Shown here one piece after another: positions 37,651-45,494 of a stretch of DNA of 45,494 nucleotides. The DNA lies in assembly GCA_003696445.1 (NCBI GenBank), contig RFHE01000177.1:1-45494 (forward strand), in the 5' to 3' direction. The notes under the pieces were generated by a model that was not told the origin of the DNA, made no database searches, and worked only from the letters and a program-made list of their open reading frames with translations. A program made the position numbers and the translations under genes. Every line of letters begins with the position of its first letter. Within the stretch, counting starts at the first letter, position 1. Source of the DNA: Calditrichota bacterium. GTDB lineage: Bacteria; Calditrichota; Calditrichia; RBG-13-44-9; J042.

Positions 37651-39294
37651 CTAAAAATTGTATTTTTGCAGTTCCTTGGGCACATACCAGTTTTCAATAG
37701 GATTCAATCGATAAAAGAAGTGACCATCCTGCTTGAAGACTGAACGCACGTTGTGAAATCGGCTACTCAGTACCACAATGATTCGCTGGTCGAAGAAGAG
37801 AAAAATTGCCGGTCGATCTCGTTTAATGTAAAACTGAAAGCGATGGAAGAGCTCTTCCCGCAGCTCGGGCCGCTGGTACACAGCATTAAACAGCCTGTCC
37901 AGACGAGAATTGGTGTAATTGGGGTTACTTAAATCCCCTTTCAGCACATCAAAGTAAAACTGTTCCGCCGCTTCCAGAGGGTAATTGGGGTCGTAACTGT
38001 AAGTCAAAATCATGGCCTGAAAGTCGTTGTTTTGCACATGATCCAGTTTTTCGCCCTCTGGGATAGGTACCGGCTGCACGTTTATGTTCAACTCGCCCAG
38101 ATATATTTTAACCAGGCGGGCAATGCTTTCCTCCAGGGTGGAGAACTGAGAAAAATAGAGCTTAAAGGAAAACGGGCGGCCGTTTTTCACCAGGACCCCT
38201 TTCTGGGAATCTATGTGCCAGCCAGCCTGGGTTAACAAATCCAGTGCACGGGAAGGGTTGTAACTACCCCGAAACAAAGGTCGATAGTACACCGGATCTC
38301 CCTCAGCAAACAAGGTGTTGGCCAGCTTCTGGCCGGTGCCTTTGAACCGCTCCACCAACCCCTCGCGGTTAATGGCCAACTGGATGGCTTCCCTTACCCC
38401 CCTCTGCTGAAAAGGGAAACCACGAAGGTTGAGCAGGATAAAGAACAATTTCTTCTCCGGGCGGGGAATGGTAAAGACCAGAATCTTTTTCCCCATCAAC
38501 TGATGTAATTGTTCGGCCAGTCGGCGGTCCTGCAACTCCAGGTAATCCAGTTCTCCATTGACCAACGCATCCACCATGGCTTGTTCACTGTCGTAGAGCC
38601 GAACCTGGATGTTGTTGATGAACGGGCGGCCAGCAAAATAATGACGGTGAAATTTCAACTGGATGCGTTCCGGGCTAATGGATTCTACGGCAAAAGGACC
38701 CAGACCCATAGGAGTTTTCTCTTCGAACACCTCCATGCCCCGGGTCATGGCTTCCCGGTAATAACGGGAGGAGAGGATAGCCACATCGTTAAATTCTTCA
38801 AAAAAACGTGGATTGGGCCGGTCGAGGACAAACCGAACCTCCAAGTCCCCATCCAGATCGATCTGCTGAATGGATTGAAAATTTAAACGCCGGTTGAGCA
38901 CATAGCCGCCGAAACGCTTCAAAAATTCGAAAGTGAATTTGACGTCCTGGTTGCGCAGATCCGTACCATCCTGAAAGATCACATTCCGCCGCAACACAAT
39001 CCGCCATACACGGTCCGATTGCCCCGCATCCCGAACGTAGCGATCGATCAGAGGGGGTGGACTGGCCATCTTACCCGGCTTCTGCAACAATCCGGTGCCA
39101 AATACAAAGTGAATGAGTTGTTTTTGGTCGGTCGAGTACACCTGGTACGGCACCAGTTTCAGAGGACGGTTGCGCACCATCCCCATAATTAACTGATCGC
39201 CATAGGACTCCGTTACCGAGGGCGGCCATTGAGGGTAAAGCAGAGAGACCAGAGCGAAGCCAACGGCCGCAATCAGCAAATTTATGTTACGCAA
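37651..39294 (-). CDS. Extracellular solute-binding protein family 5 (peptide/nickel type)
   Basis: WRIVLRRNVIFQDGTDLRNQDVKFTFEFLKR, TPMGLGPFAVESISPERIQLKFHRHYFAGRPFINNIQVRLYDSEQAMVDALVNGELDYLEL. Confidence 0.9.
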   Translation of the reverse strand: MRNINLLIAAVGFALVSLLYPQWPPSVTESYGDQLIMGMVRNRPLKLVPYQVYSTDQKQLIHFVFGTGLLQKPGKMASPPPLIDRYVRDAGQSDRVWRIVLRRNVIFQDGTDLRNQDVKFTFEFLKRFGGYVLNRRLNFQSIQQIDLDGDLEVRFVLDRPNPRFFEEFNDVAILSSRYYREAMTRGMEVFEEKTPMGLGPFAVESISPERIQLKFHRHYFAGRPFINNIQVRLYDSEQAMVDALVNGELDYLELQDRRLAEQLHQLMGKKILVFTIPRPEKKLFFILLNLRGFPFQQRGVREAIQLAINREGLVERFKGTGQKLANTLFAEGDPVYYRPLFRGSYNPSRALDLLTQAGWHIDSQKGVLVKNGRPFSFKLYFSQFSTLEESIARLVKIYLGELNINVQPVPIPEGEKLDHVQNNDFQAMILTYSYDPNYPLEAAEQFYFDVLKGDLSNPNYTNSRLDRLFNAVYQRPELREELFHRFQFYIKRDRPAIFLFFDQRIIVVLSSRFHNVRSVFKQDGHFFYRLNPIENWYVPKELQKYNF

Positions 39295-39498
39295 ACGCCA
39301 GTCCTCGTTTCACCCTTGGTACATCATCCCAAAAGCCCCCATCAGCATGCGAGGCACCATAAAGTTTAAGCAAAAGTTGACCATCTTACCAACGGCCACC
39401 AAATATTTTTGTCGGGCGCCGTTCCAGCAGCGTGCCAACCGCCAGGTGACAAACTAGTACAAATGCAGAATTTTTAAGACAGTTCGGTGAGAGTTGCA

Positions 39499-39530
39499 TT
39501 TGCAAAATTGAAGATTTTCTATTAACTTTG
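39499..39530 (+). promoter_or_regulatory. Possible Bacteroidota-like promoter TTTG-N20-TAACTTTG
   Basis: Matches the TTTG / TAnnTTTG pattern 35 bp upstream of the SpoIID-like CDS. Confidence 0.35.
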
Positions 39531-39565
39531 TTGGCTGTGCACCAATAAACGGAAAGCGAGGTAAC

Positions 39566-41173
39566 ATGGAAGAGAAGACTCAGCAACTGCACTTAAAACA
39601 GATCGATGGCGAGCCGGTTTTCCGCATCCACCTCTTCGAAAATCAGGAGATGGTGGATTTTAAATTGGGCGAGCAATTTACCGTGGAAGATGCCGACGGA
39701 AATCCGCTGATTAAAAACATTAAATCCAACCTGCGCTGGCGGGTGAAAATTAAATCCGCCAATCCTGGCAAGGTCCATTATTACCTGGTTCTCTACGAAA
39801 CCTTCGATGCCAAGCGGGCCGAAGAACGCCTGGCCGTTGCCCGGAAAATTGCTCCGGAAGCCAGAATCCTGACCCTGGGCGGAGAGATCTTTCTGAACAA
39901 TAAAAAAATTAATAGCAACACCAAATACACCATTGTGGTGGGCGAGTATTCCAGCGAACTGGCGGCCAAGCGACATATCAAGCGTTTCCGGCCCGAATTT
40001 TCCCCCCGGGTCGAAAAGGCCATTGCCCAACCAGGCACCGGCGAAATTGAAATTTTTGATGCCGAATACGAAAATTCGGCCGAAACCGCCAACGCTGTGC
40101 GCATCGTGCCCAAAGATTTCAATGCCAAAATCAAGCTGTACAACATTCGGGGTGTGGATGAAATTCTGCAAAAGGAATACTACAAAGATCATGTGTACAA
40201 CGGCACCATCGAGTTTCGCATCGATCCCCAGGGACGCCTGATGGCCATTAGCGAACTGCCATTGGAATCCTATCTGAAGCGGGTTGTGTATTCAGAAATC
40301 GGTACCGAATTGCCGTTGGAATTCAGCAAGAGCCTGGCCATTGTGTGCCGGAGCGAGGTAATGGCGCGCATCGGCCACAAGCACCTTGGCGCACCCTACG
40401 ACATGTGCAATTGGGGCCATTGCCTGCGCTACTACGGCGACGATTTTGAAGACAAAAACATTGAAGCAGCCATCGAACAGACCCGGGGCCAGGTGATTGT
40501 GGCCCGTGGCCTGATTGTGGATACCTATTTTAATCTGATTTGCGGAGGCCACACCGAGGACGCCTCCGGGGTGTGGGAAATTGACGAGGCGCCCTTTTTC
40601 CACGGAAAATACGACTGGACGGAAACACCCAAGGAGTTTGCCAATCTTCAGGACGAGGACACAGTGCGGCGTTGGATTCATGCCCGGCCGGAGGCCTGGT
40701 GCAATTTAAAGGGCCGTCAGGTTCCAGACTCCCTGGAGAAAGCCAAACAGTATTTCCGCTGGGAAGTCAACTACAGCCGCCGCGAGCTGGAAGAAATCAT
40801 CCGCAAAAAAACCGGAGAGGACCTGGGCGACCTGTTCGATGTGGTGCCCATCCAGCGGGGGGCTTCCGGTCGATTGAAAGAGGTGGAGTTAATGGGTAGC
40901 CTGAAAAACTACCGGCTGCGCGGCGAACTCTCCATCCGCGAGGCACTGGCCTACGACTACCTGCCCAGCTCTTGCTTTTACGTGGAAAAAGAGATGGACG
41001 AAACCGGCACCCCCTACCTGTTTACCTTTGTCGGTGCCGGTCAGGGGCACGGCGTGGGCATGTGCAAAACCGGTGGTGCGGTGATGGCCATGGAGGGGCA
41101 CACTTGCGAACAGATCCTAAACCATTATTTTGAGGACTGTAATTTGGAATCGATTTACAAAATGGGACAGTAA
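39566..41173 (+). CDS. SpoIID/LytB domain-containing protein
   Basis: GTIEFRIDPQGRLMAISELPLESYLKRVVYSEIGTELPLEFSKSLAIVCRSEVMARIG; C-terminal FVGAGQGHGVGMCKTGGAVMAMEGHTCEQILNHYF. Confidence 0.92.
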   Translation: MEEKTQQLHLKQIDGEPVFRIHLFENQEMVDFKLGEQFTVEDADGNPLIKNIKSNLRWRVKIKSANPGKVHYYLVLYETFDAKRAEERLAVARKIAPEARILTLGGEIFLNNKKINSNTKYTIVVGEYSSELAAKRHIKRFRPEFSPRVEKAIAQPGTGEIEIFDAEYENSAETANAVRIVPKDFNAKIKLYNIRGVDEILQKEYYKDHVYNGTIEFRIDPQGRLMAISELPLESYLKRVVYSEIGTELPLEFSKSLAIVCRSEVMARIGHKHLGAPYDMCNWGHCLRYYGDDFEDKNIEAAIEQTRGQVIVARGLIVDTYFNLICGGHTEDASGVWEIDEAPFFHGKYDWTETPKEFANLQDEDTVRRWIHARPEAWCNLKGRQVPDSLEKAKQYFRWEVNYSRRELEEIIRKKTGEDLGDLFDVVPIQRGASGRLKEVELMGSLKNYRLRGELSIREALAYDYLPSSCFYVEKEMDETGTPYLFTFVGAGQGHGVGMCKTGGAVMAMEGHTCEQILNHYFEDCNLESIYKMGQ

Positions 41174-41238
41174 AAAAATTCACTTCAGCCCCAGCACGCT
41201 TTGGCCGATGGCTGAATAAAGGAGCGGAGAAACACGCG

Positions 41239-42364
41239 ATGGTAGAAGAGATTACCAAAAACCTGGATCAAACCGAGCAAATACTGGAAAACTTACGGGG
41301 GTTTCTTTGAAATCCCCCGCCTAGAATCCGAAATTGCCGAGCTGGAGAAAAAATCCGCCGATCCAACCCTCTGGGAGAATCCCGAACAGGCCCAGCGAAT
41401 CCTTAAATCGTTGAATGACAAAAAAGAAAAGTTGCAAAGCTGGCGGGAGGCCTGGCAGCAGGTCCAGGATGCCAGACTGATGCTGGAACTGGCCCAAGAA
41501 GCGGAAGACGCCGAAGAGCTCAAAAACCTGCTTTCGGAAAGCCAGCGGTTGCTCAATCGGGCCAGGGAACTGGAATTGCAGGGGTTGCTTTCCCGCCCGG
41601 AGGACCGTAAAAATGCCATTCTGACCATTCATCCCGGTGCGGGTGGAACCGAAAGCCAGGACTGGGCGCAGATGCTAATGCGCATGTATTTGCGCTGGGC
41701 GGAACGAAAAGGATACAAAGCAGAAATCATGGACCTGCTTCCCGGGGAGGAAGCCGGGATTAAAAGCGTCACCATCGAAATCTCCGGTCCCTACGCCTAC
41801 GGATTTCTGAAAGCGGAAACCGGTGTTCATCGGCTGGTGCGCATCTCTCCTTTCGACGCCAGTGGAAGGCGCCATACCTCATTTGCCTCGGTCTTCGTGC
41901 TGCCCGAAATCGATGAGGAGATTGAAATTGAAATCAATCCAAACGATCTGCGCATCGACACGTTTCGGGCCAGCGGTGCCGGTGGACAGCACGTGAACCG
42001 AACCGATTCGGCGGTAAGAATCACCCATATCCCAACAGGAATCGTGGTCACCTGCCAGAGCGAACGCTCCCAGCACAAAAACAAAGCCAATGCCATGAAA
42101 ATCCTGAAGGCGCGCCTCTATCAGCGCAGGCTGGAAGAAAAACAAAAGGAGCGCCAAAAGATCGAGGAAAGTAAAAGCGAGATTGCCTGGGGTAATCAGA
42201 TTCGCTCCTACGTGTTTCATCCTTACAACCTGGTGAAAGATCACCGCACCGGTCACGAAACCGGGGATATTCAGAGGGTGATGGACGGAGAAATTGACGA
42301 TTTTATTTATGCTTACTTGTTGAATCCACCCGAGCAGGTGCGCCGGGAAGAAGAAAAAACTTAA
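41239..42364 (+). CDS. prfB: Peptide chain release factor 2 with +1 programmed frameshift: join(41239..41307,41309..42364)
   Basis: First segment MVEEITKNLDQTEQILENLRGFL then in-frame TGA at 41308 in CGGGGGTTTCTTTGAA; +1 frame continues EIPRLESEIAELEK...; RASGAGGQHVNRTDSAVRI and SPFDASGRRHTSF. Confidence 0.96.
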
Positions 42365-42383
42365 TTCAGAGAAGGTGCTATTC

Positions 42384-42842
42384 ATGACCCAGTTTTTGAA
42401 TTCGAGAGCCGTTTATGCTTTGCGAGCCATGATTTTCATCGCCTGGAAGTGTGAGGAACGAGACTTCATTCCGGTTCGCGAAATAGCCAAAGCTCTTGAT
42501 CTTTCTTTTTCTTTTTTGGCCAAAATCATCGGCCAACTGGTAGAACAGGGTCTGCTGGTCTCGCACCGCGGGCCGGCCGGCGGCGTGGGGCTGGCTCGCC
42601 CGGCCGATCAAATTAACCTGGCCGAAATTCTGTGGGCTGTGGAAGGCGAAGACTATCTGGAAGGTTGCCTTCTTCAACTCCCGGGATGTGAAGAAGCAAC
42701 CCCCTGCCCCATTCACGACCAGTGGAGTAAAATCCGAGAGCAGATTAAGCAGGTGTTTGTAAATACCAGCCTTAAGGAGCTGGCTACCAAGGTCCAAAAA
42801 GAAGGCCTTCGCTTAGCCGATCTTCCCTTCGAAAAGTATTGA
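42384..42842 (+). CDS. Rrf2 family transcriptional regulator
   Basis: NSRAVYALRAMIFIAW...IPVREIAKALDLSFSFLAKIIGQLVEQGLLVSHRGPAGGVGLARPADQINLAEILWAVEG, with downstream Cys triad. Confidence 0.92.
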   Translation: MTQFLNSRAVYALRAMIFIAWKCEERDFIPVREIAKALDLSFSFLAKIIGQLVEQGLLVSHRGPAGGVGLARPADQINLAEILWAVEGEDYLEGCLLQLPGCEEATPCPIHDQWSKIREQIKQVFVNTSLKELATKVQKEGLRLADLPFEKY

Positions 42843-43132
42843 ATGTCTTTCCTGCCAGCAGAAGTCTGCCAGGCAGAGGGGTAGCAGCGTTGTTCTGGCC
42901 GTTGTTTTCTGCCGGTCCTGCATAGTTTCCCGGCAGATGCCATTCCGTCGGGTAAAACCACCCTGTTTTCCTTGAACGACCAGAGGCTGTTTTTTCGAGA
43001 AGGAAACGCTTCAATTCAGTCGCATGCCTTTCCCGGCCCAGAGAAACAATGTAATTTACCTTATAGAAAATCACTGCTCGCTCAGTAATTTTAAATTTGT
43101 TTTGCGCTGAAGAAATTAACTGGGAGACCCTG

Positions 43133-44458
43133 ATGCGACAGACGGTAGCGACTTTCCTGTTCATCCTGTGTTTTCTTGGGGTGAGGCAATCCCGGGCCGG
43201 GGAAACCACCCTTGCGGACAGCATCCAGTTTCTCATTCAGCAGGCACAGTTCAGTGAGGCCACCCGCCTTGCGGAACAGGCGCTTAAAGAGCATCCCGAG
43301 GAAGCCCGGTTGTTTTACCTGGCCGGGACGGCCTGGCAGGGGCTGTTCAATCCGCTGAAAGCGCTCACATATTTTCAGGGGGCGGAACGCCTGGCGCCTT
43401 ACAACCCAACTTATCTGTTTGCCCTGGCTCGGATTTACTACCAGCTTTCTCGTTATCAGGACGCCGAACGGCTGTTCAAAAGAATTCTGGCCAATCAGCC
43501 GGATCACCAAGCGGCCCGCCTGTGGCTAGCGGACTGCCAGTTCAGTCAACAGCAGTACGGGGCCGCTTTACAAATTTACAGGGCCATCGTCCAGCGGGAC
43601 AGTTTAAACCTGTTTGTCCTGCAACGAACGGCCACCTGTCTTCAAAGACTTGGAAACGCATCCGAGGCACTGGCTTTTTGGCAAAAGCTGATTGAGTTGG
43701 ACCCGGGAAACATCCCCTCAGCCCAGGCTCTGGCCAAATTTTACCTGAGCAAAAATCAGCTAGACAGTGCCCGGGCCATTCTGACTACCGCCCTTTCCTA
43801 CAATCCCCATTCCAGTTCCCTTCTCAAACTACGGGCCAGGGTCGCCTACCGTGCTGGGAATTACCGCCAGGCAGCCAGTGTGTACCGGCAATTGCTTGCT
43901 CAGGGGGATAGTTCCAGTTTTGTGCTTCGCCGTCTGGGAAGTTGCCTGCTTTATGTGGATTCCCTACAAGCAGCCGAAACGTTTCTGATGAAAGCGACAG
44001 CGCGGGACAGTACCGACGCGTTAAGCTGGTTTTACTTGGGGTTGTTGTACAACGAACAGGAATCGTATGCGAAAAGTGCTCGTGCTCTGGAAAGAGCCAT
44101 CCAGTTAAGCCGGCCCGATTTTTTGGCCGATGCCTTCGCACAACTGGCCACCGCCTACCAGGCTCTGGGCAAACACAGCCAGGCCATACAAGCCTTTAAA
44201 CAGGCCCTGAAACTGGATTCAACCCAGACTGCCCTGTGGTTTTATTTGGCCTCGACTTACGATGCCTATTATGCGGACCGGCGCGTCCCGCTGTTCTACT
44301 ACCGAAAATTTCTGGAAGTAGCCGGCAATAGTGCCGATCCCGCACTCAACGAGTATGCACGCTTCCGAATTGAAAAGCTGGTGGAGGAAATCCACTTTCA
44401 CCAACACGGCCAGACCAGCACCGTTAATCGGCAAAACCAAATCGACCAGGGCGGTTAA
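43133..44458 (+). CDS. Secreted tetratricopeptide repeat protein
   Basis: Signal peptide MRQTVATFLFILCFLGVRQSRAG then repeated TPR motifs (LKALTYFQGAERLAPYNPTYLFALARIYYQLSRYQDAERLFKRIL etc.). Confidence 0.88.
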   Translation: MRQTVATFLFILCFLGVRQSRAGETTLADSIQFLIQQAQFSEATRLAEQALKEHPEEARLFYLAGTAWQGLFNPLKALTYFQGAERLAPYNPTYLFALARIYYQLSRYQDAERLFKRILANQPDHQAARLWLADCQFSQQQYGAALQIYRAIVQRDSLNLFVLQRTATCLQRLGNASEALAFWQKLIELDPGNIPSAQALAKFYLSKNQLDSARAILTTALSYNPHSSSLLKLRARVAYRAGNYRQAASVYRQLLAQGDSSSFVLRRLGSCLLYVDSLQAAETFLMKATARDSTDALSWFYLGLLYNEQESYAKSARALERAIQLSRPDFLADAFAQLATAYQALGKHSQAIQAFKQALKLDSTQTALWFYLASTYDAYYADRRVPLFYYRKFLEVAGNSADPALNEYARFRIEKLVEEIHFHQHGQTSTVNRQNQIDQGG

Positions 44459-44522
44459 TCTCGGCGACTGCCGGGCGGGGAAATCGGTTCAGCGCCCTAC
44501 GTGTCCAGCGGCGCACTCCCGA

Positions 44523-45494
44523 TCAGTCCACCAGCATCGGAATCTTAATGCCGTGCTTGCGGGCAAAGGCAATGGCTTCCTCGTAACCGGCGTCTGCATG
44601 GCGGGCAATACCGATGCCCGGATCGTTGGTCAGCACCCGCTCGATGCGCACCGCCGTTTCCGGAGAACCGTCGGCGACCATCACCTGACCGGAATGCTGG
44701 GAATAGCCGATGCCCACCCCACCTCCATGGTGCATGGAAACCCAGGAAGCACCGGAAGCCACGTTGAGCATCCCGTTCAGCAGCGGCCAGTCCGCAATGG
44801 CGTCGCTGCCGTCCTTCATGGCCTCGGTTTCCCGATTGGGCGAGGCAACCGAACCGGTGTCCAGATGATCGCGCCCGATCACAATGGGGGCCTTAATTTC
44901 GCCCTTCGCCACCAGATCGTTGATGGCCAACCCAAAGCGGGCCCGCTCCCCGTAGCCCAACCAGCAAATCCTGGCTGGCAGCCCTTGAAACTTGACCCGC
45001 TTCTGCGCCATATCGATCCAGCGCACCAGGGGCTTGTTTTCCGGAAACAACTCTTTTACCAGTTCATCGGTGCGGTAAATGTCCTCGGGATCCCCAGAAA
45101 GGGCCACCCAGCGAAAGGGCCCGCGACCTTCGCAAAACAGCGGCCGGATGTAAGCGGGCACAAATCCCGGATACGCAAACGCCTCTTTGAACCCGGCCTT
45201 TTCCGCCTGCCCGCGCAGGTTATTGCCATAATCGAAGGCCACCGCCCCGCGTTTTTTCATCTCTACAATGGCCTCGCAATGACGTCTCATGGACTGAAAG
45301 GCCAGTGCAATGTAGCGTTCCGGATCGGACTTGCGCAGGGCCAGGGCTTCCTGATAGGGCAGTCCGGCCGGCACGTAGCCGTTCAATTCGTCATGGGCGG
45401 AGGTCTGATCGGTTACCACATCCGGGATGATGCCCCGGCGAACAAATTCAGGAAACACATCGGCTGCATTGCCCAGAAGCCCGATGGAGAGGGG
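44523..45494 (-). CDS. hutU: Urocanate hydratase, C-terminal part (5' end beyond window)
   Basis: [27 protein letters not shown]-like [84 protein letters not shown]. Confidence 0.95.
   Translation of the reverse strand, partial: PLSIGLLGNAADVFPEFVRRGIIPDVVTDQTSAHDELNGYVPAGLPYQEALALRKSDPERYIALAFQSMRRHCEAIVEMKKRGAVAFDYGNNLRGQAEKAGFKEAFAYPGFVPAYIRPLFCEGRGPFRWVALSGDPEDIYRTDELVKELFPENKPLVRWIDMAQKRVKFQGLPARICWLGYGERARFGLAINDLVAKGEIKAPIVIGRDHLDTGSVASPNRETEAMKDGSDAIADWPLLNGMLNVASGASWVSMHHGGGVGIGYSQHSGQVMVADGSPETAVRIERVLTNDPGIGIARHADAGYEEAIAFARKHGIKIPMLVD

Noticed and set aside
39424-39440. TGGCACGCTGCTGGAA on minus strand upstream of the solute-binding protein gene
   Set aside because: Perfect -24 half but the -12 half lacks the GC dinucleotide at correct spacing; not called.
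1-45494. CRISPR arrays, tRNA/rRNA genes, integrases, transposases, prophage genes
   Set aside because: None could be recognised on either strand by reading the sequence and ORF track.

Overview
The 45.5 kb window is a gene-dense chromosomal segment, mostly ordinary chromosomal genes. My loose guess is a Calditrichota/FCB-type bacterium. I saw no phage, integrase, transposase, CRISPR array, rRNA or tRNA gene. Main content: partial thioredoxin reductase; orphan DUF58 protein; outer-membrane barrel; a reduced type IV pilus/T2SS-like operon (GspE/PilB-like ATPase, prepilin peptidase, PilM-like); RsmB; Clp-fold serine protease; rhomboid; tandem USP; OPT transporter; citrate synthase; FTCD; M64 peptidase; acyl-CoA dehydrogenase; TPR proteins; RR-PAS-HD-GYP protein; Mpl; TrmJ-like methyltransferase; two hybrid histidine kinases; HDOD protein; an operon of solute-binding protein, kinase, sigma54 regulator and OMP; SpoIID/LytB protein; prfB with programmed frameshift; Rrf2 regulator; partial urocanase. 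The best leads are: (1) a GspE/PilB-family protein whose Walker A, Walker B, Asp-box and His-box have all been replaced while the reading frame and Zn-binding CxxC pairs remain, encoded with prepilin peptidase and a PilM-like protein behind a near-consensus sigma54 promoter and an upstream inverted repeat placed like an enhancer-binding-protein site; (2) two diverged ~230-nt copies of a noncoding dispersed repeat (20864-21098 and 33146-33375); (3) a C2H2-spaced insertion in FTCD; (4) a HicB-like/unknown overlapping gene pair; (5) mutually exclusive hairpins in the OPT leader. All family calls come from reading motifs by eye; no searches were run.
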